DNA of 31,478 nt from a bacterium (GCA_021789395.1 JAJYJP010000004.1:1-31478), one strand, 5' to 3'; positions 7,737 to 14,663 are shown, counted from the stretch's first letter. Numbers and translations are program-made. Notes: generated from the letters alone by a model not told the origin.

Positions 7737-7774
7737 GAAAAAAGCCCGACTCGCCATTTGGCAAGTCAGGCCTT
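7737..7774 (-). terminator. Rho-independent terminator of the dapL-lysA unit
   Basis: On the minus strand a 12-bp stem GCCTGACTTGCC / GGCGAGTCGGGC with loop AAAT is followed by TTTTTT. It lies 25 bp after the dapL stop. Confidence 0.85.
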
Positions 7775-7799
7775 TTAAATTTTAGAATTTACCTCCGTT

Positions 7800-8990
7800 T
7801 TAGTAAGCAACTCTTGCTTTCTTGAATCCGTCTCGCAGCGGTTTCTCCCAGCTCTCGATATCCGAGGTTACCGCATACCTGATGTATTCTCCGAACGGAA
7901 CACCTACGATACCGGTGTTCGCAATCATCAGATTGTTAAACTCCTCCGCGTCCTTCACATCCTGTCCGAACGCCTGACGCGGCGACATCCAAAGCGTAAA
8001 GAATCCGGCCCTGGGTTCAACCGCCAAGCGCATTTCATAGTCCTCAAGAAGATTGTTGATGAAGTTGATGCGTCGGGCATATACCTCCCGACACTCAGCA
8101 ATTCCTCTTTGATCTTCCTCGACTGAAGTTATTACGCCCTGGGCGGCCGGAGCGAAAAATCCGCTGTCGGTATTACCTTTTATTGTGGCAATATCGGACA
8201 CGAAATCTTCCGATCCGCAGATCGCGCCGATCCTCCAACCAGTCCCGTTTCCTATGACCTTGGAAGCAGAGAGAGCTTCCGCCCAGGAAAGATCCGGGTA
8301 AAGAGGAGCAATTTCTGCCAGCATGGTAGCCGACGAGTTATGCGCCAGCGCGGCGTAAGCCGCATCGTTGAAAACGCGGATGTCATGCTCTTCGCAATAC
8401 CTGCACACCCCGTGCCAGAAAGATACGCTTGCCACCTGGCCAGAGGGGTTATGCGGATAATTGAGCATCAGCAAATCCACGCTCTCCTCAATATTTTCTA
8501 CAGGAAAAAGGAATTCATTGCCCGGATTGGTCGCAAGGGCATAGTTGAAGTGCCCCTGATAATTGCACTGGTCGGCCGGAGTCGGATAACCAGGCTTTGT
8601 CATCGTAGCTACCATCAACTTATCGCCGCCAGATCCTCCGCAAGCCAGCGGGATAAGCCCAAGCATCGGTTTGATGCCGGGTATGGGCAAAAATGACATT
8701 TTACCGAGATTTACTTCTCTGGCTTCCCTCGGAAAATGCGCGGCCACGAAACGTTTGGCAAAATCCGGGACGCCCGGACTGCCGTTGTCCTGGTATTCGT
8801 GCATCGACTCCATGTTTGAAAGCACTGCCTTCGACGCGGCCATTCTGGCCGAAGCTAACGCAGGTCCGCTCGGCTGGCCGATGGAAAGGCGGTAAATTTT
8901 CATTCCTTTTCCCTCGGCCTCTTTGCACATCTGTTTAATCTTCTGGAATTTGTTTGCTCCCCCTGCGGGAAGCATGCTCTTTCGTCCCAT
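7800..8990 (-). CDS. dapL: PLP aminotransferase, LL-diaminopimelate aminotransferase (DapL)-like
   Basis: A fold-type I (class I/II) aminotransferase of 396 aa. The substrate-entry start is LSIGQPSGP, NYPHNPSG is at 177-184, the cofactor Asp209 and Tyr212 lie in NDAAYAAL, the Schiff-base lysine is K244 in SASKVIGNGTGW, and R253 follows. DapL converts tetrahydrodipicolinate plus glutamate directly to LL-diaminopimelate. Assignment to DapL rather than another class I enzyme rests mainly on its operon with the lysA-like gene and the divergent dapB. The start ATG has AGGAGG 12 nt upstream, formed by the last codons of the upstream gene. It ends in a strong terminator. The unit sits between cassette repeats R2 and R3. 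Confidence 0.78.
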   Translation of the reverse strand: MGRKSMLPAGGANKFQKIKQMCKEAEGKGMKIYRLSIGQPSGPALASARMAASKAVLSNMESMHEYQDNGSPGVPDFAKRFVAAHFPREAREVNLGKMSFLPIPGIKPMLGLIPLACGGSGGDKLMVATMTKPGYPTPADQCNYQGHFNYALATNPGNEFLFPVENIEESVDLLMLNYPHNPSGQVASVSFWHGVCRYCEEHDIRVFNDAAYAALAHNSSATMLAEIAPLYPDLSWAEALSASKVIGNGTGWRIGAICGSEDFVSDIATIKGNTDSGFFAPAAQGVITSVEEDQRGIAECREVYARRINFINNLLEDYEMRLAVEPRAGFFTLWMSPRQAFGQDVKDAEEFNNLMIANTGIVGVPFGEYIRYAVTSDIESWEKPLRDGFKKARVAY

Positions 8991-8999
8991 TTTCTTTCT

Positions 9000-10274
9000 C
9001 TACCTCCTGAATGAAATTTTTGCAGGTTCAATTTCGATCTGCGTACACAGGTAATCCTTAACTGTTTCTGCTCTTCTTATTATTTTGACAGCACCGTTTT
9101 TCTGGAGTAATTCCTGCGGACGCAATCTGCCGTTGTACTGAGAACCCATCGCGTGACCGTGCGCTCCGGCGTCCTGGATGATCATAATGTCTCCGACTCT
9201 GGCAACTGGAAGTAAGCGGTCATGCGCGAACCAATCGTTGTTTTCGCAAAGACTGCCCACAACGTTTGTTCTCTCTTTTTTTCTCCTTTCCGCTCCCAAG
9301 ATTTGAATATGGTGATAAGCGCCATACAAGGCCGGCCTCATCAAAGAAGTCATACTTGCATCGACGCCAATAAACGGCTTGTACTTTTCCATTCTGTTTA
9401 TTACGCGGGTAACGAGAACTCCGTGCGGCCCGGTCATATAACGGCCGCATTCGGTGTAAAGTTTGGGCGCATAACCTTGCAACCGTTTGAACTTCTGAAG
9501 TTCTCTGGCAGTTTTTGACGCCAACGCTCTCAGGTTAAACCGGTTCTGATCGGGACGGTACGGAATACCGATGCCGCCGCCGATGTTTATGAATTCAAGT
9601 TTGATGCCAAGTTTTTCCTGGAGCGTTACCGCAACGGCCAAAAGCATTTTGACCGTTTCAACCACATACCGATAATCCAGCTGGTTGGAACATATCATGG
9701 TGTGCAGGCCGAAGCGCTCAGAGCCTTTTTCCTTGGCCATGCAGTAAGCTTCGACTATTTGGTCTTTCCGGACTCCGTATTTGGATTCCTCCGGATTGCC
9801 GATAATCGAATTACCTTCGCGTTCAGCGCCAGGGTTGTAGCGGAAGCAGATAAGCTCGGGCGTAATCAGAAATCTTTCGACAAACGAAATGTCATCCAGA
9901 TTTAGAATGCACCCTCCGTATTTCCCCGCATAACTAAGCTCCTTGTTGCTGGTGTTATTGGACGTGAACATGATGTCGTCCGGCTTTGCTCCGACCATCC
10001 GCGCCATTATCAGTTCCGGAATGGAACTGCAATCGAAACCAAAACCCATTGCGAGCATCATTTTCATGATCTCGAGATTGGGCAAGGCTTTCACGGCGAA
10101 GAACTGCTTGAAACCGCCCGGCATTTTTGCGAAAAGCTTTGCAAATTGCCTTCCCGTCTCCTCAATGCCTACAGCATCGTAGATATGGAAAGGCGTTCCG
10201 AATTTCTTAACTATTTCAGGCAAATGCGGGAAAAGTCTTCTGGCAAATCCTTTCGACATTGGCATGATTTTCAT
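9000..10274 (-). CDS. lysA: Diaminopimelate decarboxylase (LysA)-like, fold type III
   Basis: A 424-aa alanine-racemase-fold decarboxylase that would convert meso-diaminopimelate to L-lysine. The PLP lysine is K62 in FFAVKALPN. The phosphate-binding loop is FINIGGGIGIPY. EcGRYMTGPHG and the partner-subunit cysteine motif SLCENNDWFA (family CEsgD) are present, and the C-terminal GAHGHAMGSQYNGRLRP block is typical. HTMICSNQL replaces the more usual HxGSQ block, so a related decarboxylase activity cannot be excluded. The start ATG has an AAAGGA SD. It lies 9 bp upstream of the dapL-like gene, so the two form one operon. The divergent 181-bp gap to dapB contains promoters for both directions. Confidence 0.82.
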   Translation of the reverse strand: MKIMPMSKGFARRLFPHLPEIVKKFGTPFHIYDAVGIEETGRQFAKLFAKMPGGFKQFFAVKALPNLEIMKMMLAMGFGFDCSSIPELIMARMVGAKPDDIMFTSNNTSNKELSYAGKYGGCILNLDDISFVERFLITPELICFRYNPGAEREGNSIIGNPEESKYGVRKDQIVEAYCMAKEKGSERFGLHTMICSNQLDYRYVVETVKMLLAVAVTLQEKLGIKLEFINIGGGIGIPYRPDQNRFNLRALASKTARELQKFKRLQGYAPKLYTECGRYMTGPHGVLVTRVINRMEKYKPFIGVDASMTSLMRPALYGAYHHIQILGAERRKKERTNVVGSLCENNDWFAHDRLLPVARVGDIMIIQDAGAHGHAMGSQYNGRLRPQELLQKNGAVKIIRRAETVKDYLCTQIEIEPAKISFRR

Positions 10275-10361
10275 CCATCCTTTCTTGAGAATTTATATGT
10301 AATTTTAAACTATTCTTTTGTTAAGGTTCGTTATATGAACTTAACAAAATAGGGCTTAAAC

Positions 10362-10396
10362 GTCAACCATTGACAACCTCATTCTAATTTGATAAT
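10362..10396. promoter_or_regulatory. Divergent promoters with back-to-back -35 boxes (lysA / dapB)
   Basis: GTCAA-N3-TTGAC at 10362-10374 is a perfect inverted repeat. It carries TTGACG for the minus strand (17-nt spacer to TAAGTT) and TTGACA at 10370-10375 for the plus strand, with GATAATTT from 10391. The shared palindrome could also be an operator. The spacers and -10 boxes are only moderate matches. The rest of 10275-10455 shows no other clear signal. Confidence 0.5.
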
Positions 10397-10455
10397 TTTG
10401 TTATTCAAATAGTTTTTTACCAATGTAGTTAAAAATCCAAAGGAGGAAGCAGAAG

Positions 10456-11277
10456 ATGAAAAAGATCAAAGTGATGATCAACGGCTTGCCTGGAAATATG
10501 GCAAAGTTGATCGAGGTCGCCCTTTCGAGGAGCTCTGACTTACAGATCATCCCTAGCGCATTAACTGGTCAGGGATGGGGTGAGTCATATCAAGGCGAAA
10601 CGAAACTCATAAAGCTATATGAGCCGAAATACCACGAGGAAATACTAAAACAGATTGTCGCAGATCATCAGATCATCGCAATTGACTTCACCCAGCCGGA
10701 CGGGGTCGAGAAAAACGTGAGGCTCTACTGTGATAACAACATTCCGTTTGTCATGGGGACGACCGGCGGAAACCGCGAGGTACTTCCCAAGCTGGTCGAG
10801 GCATCTAATATATCGGCCGTGATAGCACCGAACATGTCCGCGCCTATCGTAATGTTCATGAACATGATCGAGTTCGCCGCGAAAAATTATCCCGGCGTAC
10901 TCAAGGACTGGAAAGTGCGGATTACCGAAAGCCACCAGGCCAAAAAGAAGGACAAGAGCGGCACGGCCCTGGCAGTCGGGAAAATGCTCGAAACTCTCGG
11001 CGTCAACTTCAGAGGCCTGGATGACATCCGCGCCGTACGTGACCAGATCGAGCAGAGACTCATGGGCATTCCCGAGTTCGCACTCAACGGGCACGGCTGG
11101 CACACTTACGACCTGATTTCTCCGGACGGCAAGGTAGTCCTGGGGTTCAAGCATAACATTAACGGCCGCGACACATACGTAACCGGCACGCTGATGGCGC
11201 TCGATTTCCTGGCCAAACAGGTTGCGGCCGGCGTCAAAGGAAAATGCTTTTCAATGAAGGACGTGATGATGGGATAA
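10456..11277 (+). CDS. dapB: 4-hydroxy-tetrahydrodipicolinate reductase, plant-type DapB
   Basis: This 273-aa enzyme reduces 4-hydroxy-tetrahydrodipicolinate to tetrahydrodipicolinate with NAD(P)H. The N-terminal nucleotide-binding loop is INGLPGNMAKL. Then come FVMGTTGGNRE, the catalytic block ITESHQAKKKDKSGTA (family ESHQAxKxDxSGTA) and the C-terminal GHGWHTYDLISPDG and HNINGRDTYVTGT. The latter two match my memory of the plant-type DapB subgroup rather than the E. coli type. The product is the substrate of DapL, so pairing with the divergent dapL-lysA unit makes biochemical sense. The ATG has AAAGGAGG 9 nt upstream. No dapA or dapF is visible. Confidence 0.88.
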   Translation: MKKIKVMINGLPGNMAKLIEVALSRSSDLQIIPSALTGQGWGESYQGETKLIKLYEPKYHEEILKQIVADHQIIAIDFTQPDGVEKNVRLYCDNNIPFVMGTTGGNREVLPKLVEASNISAVIAPNMSAPIVMFMNMIEFAAKNYPGVLKDWKVRITESHQAKKKDKSGTALAVGKMLETLGVNFRGLDDIRAVRDQIEQRLMGIPEFALNGHGWHTYDLISPDGKVVLGFKHNINGRDTYVTGTLMALDFLAKQVAAGVKGKCFSMKDVMMG

Positions 11278-11304
11278 TATTCCCACTCACGTCAATCAAA
11301 CTCA

Positions 11305-11331
11305 AGAGGGTTCGCAAGAGCTCTCTTTTTA
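11305..11331 (+). terminator. Rho-independent terminator after dapB
   Basis: A 9-bp stem AGAGGGTTC / GAGCTCTCT with two wobble pairs and a GCAA (GNRA) tetraloop is followed by TTTTT. Confidence 0.75.
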
Positions 11332-11350
11332 TCTATAATCAATCTATAAA

Positions 11351-11516
11351 TTTATAAAAAAACCAACCCGCCATTGTAAGCATTCTTTAATTCTGACCAC
11401 ATCCTCAATTCTTCCATCACCTTGTTCCAACTATTGAGCAAGTGGTGTACGATGTCAAAATGAGGCTGAGATAAGCCTTGTTTTTTATACCTTTGAGTAT
11501 GAGTTGGAACTTTTTT
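11351..11516 (+). repeat. Cassette repeat R3 (full copy)
   Basis: A full copy with left arm GTTCCAACT at 11424-11432, core AGTGGTGTACGATG, hairpin GAGGCTGAGATAAGCCTTG followed by T6, and right arm AGTTGGAAC at 11502-11510. The gene-free stretch 11278-11615 holds only the dapB terminator, this repeat and the next promoter. Confidence 0.9.
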
Positions 11517-11524
11517 AGAATTTG

Positions 11525-11553
11525 TTGACTCTTCTTGTAATAAATGCTAGAAC
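11525..11553 (+). promoter_or_regulatory. Promoter of metallophosphoesterase cassette
   Basis: TTGACT at 11525-11530, 17-nt spacer, TAGAAC at 11548-11553 with an extended TGC in front. It starts 14 bp after the R3 right arm. Confidence 0.55.
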
Positions 11554-11615
11554 TTAAAGCTGGCTCTTTGACAATTTAAACTATTATTCCTGCAAACAGG
11601 GGAAAGGATATAAAC

Positions 11616-12596
11616 ATGCTTAGTGAACTGAAATCGGGCGAAAAACGGGCAGCTTTCTTTTCCGATGCCCATATGTATGAATCGCAAGATCCATTACATA
11701 AGGAACTCAAGGGAAAAAACACAGCTGGCGAAAAGATGATTGCCAAAAGCATGAAGGAGAATGAAAATAGGTTTATCTTAACCTTGGGAGAAGCAAAGAG
11801 AATCGGCAATATCGATTTTTCATTCTTTGGTGGTGATATGGTGACTGGTTACGGTGAGAGAGGACTTCTTGGTCCCGACTCACTGGAACATATATCCAAA
11901 TTCAAACGGATAGTGGAAGAATATTTACCTGGACTGCCTAAAAAGTATATAGCTGGCGGACACGAAATCGGTTACAGACTTCCGCTATCCACTGATCCGG
12001 AGGGCGGACCAAGTGAAAGTAGCATCCAGGTTTTTGAGCAAAACTTCAACAAACTGTTCTACACATTTTCCGAAGGTAGATACAAATTTGTTGTCCTGAG
12101 TTCAGACCTGGAACTGCTTCAAAATGGAACCGAATCCCTAATGAAACGCCAAAAACTTCAAGAAGAGTTCTATAAGGATGAAATTACCTATACGCATCCT
12201 CTAGAAAGAATTGTTCTGATGCTTCACGACCCGGACGCTTTGGCTCCTATGTCTTGCTTCTTGAGGAAGAATTTGAAAAAGATCGAAATGACCTTCGCAG
12301 GACACCAGCACGCTCAATGGGTAAATCAGATTTATCCAAATATTTGCCGCATGGCTTCTTTGCGTATGCTGGAGTTGCCTCTGAAACCGTTATTCAACAA
12401 GTTTTTTCCTGGTAAGGCGGATTTTGTCTGGGATTACTTCCGCCAGAACAAAGAGAACGCGCGGATATGGAACGCAATGAAGCTTTCTATCATTCCTGCT
12501 CCAGGTGGCATGCTTGGTGTTGGCGGAGGATTCCTCATTGTGGACCTAAAAGAAGATGGCATTGAAATTTACAAGCTTAAGACACCGAAACGGTAA
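11616..12596 (+). CDS. Calcineurin-like metallophosphoesterase
   Basis: A 326-aa dinuclear-metal phosphoesterase. Motif I is SDAH (D17, H19), motif II is FFGGDMV (D74), motif III reads AGGHE (H116) where GNHE is usual, the next metal His is H204 in LMLHDP, and the last motif is AGHQH (H230, H232). The replacement of the catalytic Asn by Gly is notable because that Asn normally bridges metal and phosphate. The substrate is unknown. The start ATG has GGAAAGGA upstream. It is a single-gene unit with its own promoter and terminator between repeats R3 and R4. Confidence 0.85.
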   Translation: MLSELKSGEKRAAFFSDAHMYESQDPLHKELKGKNTAGEKMIAKSMKENENRFILTLGEAKRIGNIDFSFFGGDMVTGYGERGLLGPDSLEHISKFKRIVEEYLPGLPKKYIAGGHEIGYRLPLSTDPEGGPSESSIQVFEQNFNKLFYTFSEGRYKFVVLSSDLELLQNGTESLMKRQKLQEEFYKDEITYTHPLERIVLMLHDPDALAPMSCFLRKNLKKIEMTFAGHQHAQWVNQIYPNICRMASLRMLELPLKPLFNKFFPGKADFVWDYFRQNKENARIWNAMKLSIIPAPGGMLGVGGGFLIVDLKEDGIEIYKLKTPKR

Positions 12597-12609
12597 GGAG
12601 GGCAAAGTT

Positions 12610-12698
12610 TCCTGGCGATCACAGCCTATTGTGCCAGCAAGGATCGGAACGGGTGCGGCCCAAACAGAACTGGGGCAAGCTTACTTACAGGTAAGTAA
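12610..12698 (+). other. Structured 3' untranslated stretch of the phosphoesterase unit
   Basis: Between the stop codon and the terminator lie a hairpin CTGGC...GCCAG with internal CACA/TGTG (about 12616-12641) and a near-perfect palindrome TTACTTAC-AG-GTAAGTAA (12681-12698). No convincing ORF is present. It may be an RNA 3' UTR structure or an operator; the function is unknown. Confidence 0.35.
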
Positions 12699-12712
12699 TA
12701 ATAAAATCCAAA

Positions 12713-12746
12713 CGGGGTAGGCCTCATGACCTGCCCCGATTTTTTT
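12713..12746 (+). terminator. Rho-independent terminator, version 1 of a shared sequence
   Basis: The stem is CGGGGTAGG / CCTGCCCCG with one G-T pair, followed by a T run. The same terminator with its flanks recurs at 16577-16608. Confidence 0.85.
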
Positions 12747-12764
12747 ATTTAAAGTTATTGGAAA

Positions 12765-12790
12765 GTTTATAAACCAAATCCGCCGTTGTA
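12765..12790 (+). repeat. Cassette repeat R4 (left end only)
   Basis: GTTTATAAACCAAATCCGCC and the next few bases match the left end of the repeat. It is then cut by the start of the duplicated membrane-protein unit, which begins TTGTGCAATACAAAAACC. Confidence 0.75.
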
Positions 12791-12829
12791 TTGTGCAATA
12801 CAAAAACCAAAGAAATGTATTAATTGCAT

Positions 12830-13174
12830 ATGAATCTGGATTATTTTAGCAGTATAAGGTTGAAACTTTATGCAACAATGTTTGCAACAGTTGTTCTTTT
12901 AGATTTAGCTGTATTCTCTATTACGCAAAGAGAAGTGATCATTGCTTGGCATTCTTTGCTTCACGCCGGCTGGGCTTCATTCGCAACAATTCTCCTCTTA
13001 TTTTGGGCATTTACCAGAAAAAGATGGATCGGTTATTTCGGGCTATTGCTGCATTTTGTGGTTTTTTTCGTCGTGATGCTCAATCAATTTTTGCATTTTA
13101 CTGTATATTTCAACTACTACTGCCTGCTTTTCAATTTGGCAATGTTTAATATATATTATTTCTCTATTCAATAG
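12830..13174 (+). CDS. Four-TM small membrane protein, paralogue 1
   Basis: A 114-aa hydrophobic protein with about four membrane segments: VVLLDLAVFSI, HAGWASFATILLLFWAF, a long WIGYFGLLLHFVVFF segment and the C-terminal YYCLLFNLAMFNIYYF. I recognise no family. An almost identical protein is encoded at 17733-18077, and DNA similarity starts at the same upstream motif in both. The ATG at 12830 was chosen because the paralogue starts at the equivalent codon. Unlike most genes of this array it has no SD. Conserved His, Trp and Asn residues (WHSLLHAGW, LNQFLHF) could be functional. Confidence 0.75.
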   Translation: MNLDYFSSIRLKLYATMFATVVLLDLAVFSITQREVIIAWHSLLHAGWASFATILLLFWAFTRKRWIGYFGLLLHFVVFFVVMLNQFLHFTVYFNYYCLLFNLAMFNIYYFSIQ

Positions 13175-13197
13175 AAATTTTTAGAAATTTTTCTGCA

Positions 13198-13425
13198 ATG
13201 CAGTATTTCTTGCCACACCATCATTATGAACGGATGGAGTATGAAGTATATGAGACTAAGATTGCCGGAATTGAAAGGATGGCTATGATATGCGGCCAAT
13301 GCCATTGGGAGGAGCCATGGTTGCATAACGGAATTGAGGCCACCATAGTTGAATTCAAACAGGCAGAGGAGGAGGAAATAAAAGCGGAAGAAGTAAAAAA
13401 ACCGAAAGTAAAGAAAATTTTTTAG
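13198..13425 (+). CDS. Uncharacterised 75-aa acidic/lysine-tailed protein
   Basis: No family recognised. It lies 23 bp after the membrane-protein gene and is followed by a perfect terminator, which supports expression. It has a His-rich start (HHHYER), one CxxC pair (MICGQCHWEEPW) and a charged tail EEEEIKAEEVKKPKVKK. No SD precedes the first ATG, so the internal Met13 could be the real start. Function unknown. Confidence 0.55.
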   Translation: MQYFLPHHHYERMEYEVYETKIAGIERMAMICGQCHWEEPWLHNGIEATIVEFKQAEEEEIKAEEVKKPKVKKIF

Positions 13426-13480
13426 CCAAAAAAGGAATTATAAGGGAAGGAAATTTATACCGTCTTCCCGACCAACTACG

Positions 13481-13505
13481 GAGGAAGCAATAGCTTCCTC
13501 TTTTC
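13481..13505 (+). terminator. Rho-independent terminator after 13425
   Basis: A perfect 8-bp stem GAGGAAGC / GCTTCCTC with loop AATA is followed by TTTTC. Confidence 0.8.
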
Positions 13506-13523
13506 ATTTTCCCTCTAGTTAAA

Positions 13524-13567
13524 AAAGAAAAGGCTCTAACTTTTTAAAAGCTTAGAGCCTTGTTTTT
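13524..13567 (-). terminator. Terminator of minus-strand gene 13583-13885 (probably bidirectional)
   Basis: The stem AAGGCTCTAA / TTAGAGCCTT is followed by TTTTCTTTTTT on the minus strand and TGTTTTTT on the plus strand. Confidence 0.75.
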
Positions 13568-13582
13568 TAAGAAAGGAATATT

Positions 13583-13885
13583 TTAAAAATTATACGCCAA
13601 TGCATCGCCTGAAAACGTCCAGTCGTCTATTCCGAGTCTGCCGAACAGCTCGCGCAGGATCTCCTGGAATTTTTTCCGGTTGGCCTTGATCGGAGCGAAA
13701 GGCTTTATCGCTATTTTATTATTCAGCTCCTTGGCTTGGAAAAACACTCCCATCTTAACCAGGATGTCATCAAGAACCATCCTGATTTTTTTCAAATGAT
13801 TATCGCTTACCTTGGGAATCACGATAATCATCTCGACGGGTTTTGCTCCGATAGGTCCGAAAGGCAAAGCAACTTCTGCAAGCAT
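13583..13885 (-). CDS. Uncharacterised 100-aa protein
   Basis: No family recognised. It is soluble, with a beta-rich start (MLAEVALPFGPIGAKPVEMIIVIP) followed by two probable helices (HLKKIRMVLDDILVKMG and RKKFQEILRELFGRLGI). It has an SD-like AGAGG 8 nt before the ATG, a textbook promoter (TTGACA-N17-TATATT on the minus strand) and its own terminator. It is therefore a complete single-gene expression unit facing the opposite way to its neighbours. Confidence 0.72.
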   Translation of the reverse strand: MLAEVALPFGPIGAKPVEMIIVIPKVSDNHLKKIRMVLDDILVKMGVFFQAKELNNKIAIKPFAPIKANRKKFQEILRELFGRLGIDDWTFSGDALAYNF

Positions 13886-13933
13886 TGTGATAACCTCTCT
13901 TTTTTGGGATTTTTTTAAAAAACTATTCTAGGT

Positions 13934-13962
13934 AATATACATTAAAAGTTTTTAGTTGTCAA
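13934..13962 (-). promoter_or_regulatory. Promoter of 13583-13885
   Basis: On the minus strand, TTGACA (13962-13957), 17-nt spacer, TATATT (13939-13934). Confidence 0.75.
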
Positions 13963-13979
13963 TAAGCGCGTAAGCTGAG

Positions 13980-14030
13980 GTTTATAAACCAAATCCGCCG
14001 CTGTAAGCATTCTTTAATTCTTTCCACATC
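13980..14030 (+). repeat. Cassette repeat R5 (left part only)
   Basis: GTTTATAAACCAAATCCGCC through TTTCCACATC matches the left part of the full repeat. It is then replaced directly by the -35 box of the next unit, with no right half. Confidence 0.8.
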
Positions 14031-14031
14031 G

Positions 14032-14061
14032 TTGACTCACACAAGCATAACTTGTTATTAT
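14032..14061 (+). promoter_or_regulatory. Promoter of secreted-peptide cassette
   Basis: TTGACT at 14032-14037, 18-nt spacer, TATTAT at 14056-14061. Confidence 0.55.
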
Positions 14062-14100
14062 TTAATACAGTTCAACTTGAGAAAAAGTAAGAAAGGAGGA

Positions 14101-14211
14101 ATGGGCAAGACCCCCAATGGAACGGAACGTCGTGCACATGCTTCTGGCCCTGGGGCTACGCGTACGGCACCAGTTATTGAAATTTCACGGAGAAAGGAGG
14201 TGACAACATGA
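14101..14211 (+). CDS. Possible 36-aa leader peptide
   Basis: A short ORF starts at an ATG directly after AAAGGAGGA (spacing of only about 1 nt, which is unusual). It encodes MGKTPNGTERRAHASGPGAT and sixteen further residues, polar and basic. Its TGA overlaps the next ATG as ATGA (14208-14211), so translation could be coupled to the secreted peptide gene. It may be only a leader or a chance ORF. No homology recognised. Confidence 0.35.
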   Translation: MGKTPNGTERRAHASGPGATRTAPVIEISRRKEVTT

Positions 14212-14384
14212 AACGGTTCATTATCATAGGCATCTTGGTTGCGGGGTTGGTGCTGGGAGTTTTTTCTTTTGCCGATAATCCTGCTAGCCATGCGAGCCGG
14301 CCGAGCTTAAGCAGTATCGCGCCCAACTCGTCTAGCTTCTTTGTATTGCCGGCTCAGGCGTGCGATACGCCTGACTGCGGTTGA
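14208..14384 (+). CDS. 58-aa secreted peptide precursor
   Basis: The ATG has a perfect SD (AAAGGAGGTG, 5 nt from the end of the SD). The protein starts with a signal peptide, MKRFIIIGILVAGLVLGVFS, with likely cleavage after the FA of SFADN. The mature part is Ser/Pro/Ala-rich and ends in ACDTPDCG with two cysteines. This could be a small exported peptide (signal, bacteriocin-like or surface peptide). It has no lipobox and no processing or export partner nearby. It sits alone between repeats R5 and R6 with its own promoter and a strong terminator. No family recognised. Confidence 0.65.
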   Translation: MKRFIIIGILVAGLVLGVFSFADNPASHASRPSLSSIAPNSSSFFVLPAQACDTPDCG

Positions 14385-14401
14385 GTCTTACTCGCGTCAG
14401 A

Positions 14402-14438
14402 AGACAGGAGAGCAGAATTCTCTCTCCTGTCTTTTTTA
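14402..14438 (+). terminator. Rho-independent terminator of secreted-peptide cassette
   Basis: A perfect 11-bp stem AGACAGGAGAG / CTCTCCTGTCT is followed by TTTTTT. Confidence 0.9.
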
Positions 14439-14471
14439 TATATCAAGAAACTCCATACAATGACGGTCGAG

Positions 14472-14570
14472 GTTTATTAACCAAATCCGCCGCTGTAAGC
14501 ATTTTTTAATTCTTGCCACATCCTCAATTCCTCCATCACTTTGTTCCAACTATTGAATAGGTGGTGTACG
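14472..14570 (+). repeat. Cassette repeat R6 (left half only)
   Basis: The left half is intact up to left arm GTTCCAACT (14543-14551) and core GGTGGTGTACG. It then switches to CGATTTTTAAAATCC of the tRNA-trailer element. The right half is absent and is complementary to R1, which is a right half only. The stretch 14385-14751 without a gene holds the peptide terminator, R6, element copy C and the next promoter. Confidence 0.85.
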
Positions 14571-14649
14571 CGATTTTTAAAATCCACTTAAAGTGGATTT
14601 TAAAATTGCTTATGTATGGGATTTGAACGGGCAGCAGCGAGGCAAGCCC
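14568..14649 (+). mobile_element. tRNA-trailer element, truncated copy C
   Basis: About 80 bp match the left part of copy A almost exactly: the palindrome AAAATCCACTT / AAGTGGATTTT, then TATGGGATTTGAACGGGCAG, which carries the tRNA-Glu-type inverted T arm with one change. Similarity fades after GGCAAGCCC. No tRNA gene precedes it here; the flank is the R6 half-repeat. Confidence 0.75.
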
Positions 14650-14663
14650 AGATAACGAACAGC

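Noticed and set aside
10645..11154. 169-aa minus-strand reading frame
   Set aside because: It is antisense to dapB, whose catalytic motifs are intact.
12597..12712. Small ORF after the phosphoesterase gene
   Set aside because: Although AAGGAGG follows the stop codon, no start codon lies at a suitable distance and the possible GTG frame has no coding features.
6422..13928. Shared AAACTATTC motif upstream of several cassette genes (6423, 10304, 11578, 13918)
   Set aside because: Its orientation relative to transcription and its distance to the start are not consistent, and it is A/T-rich enough to occur by chance.
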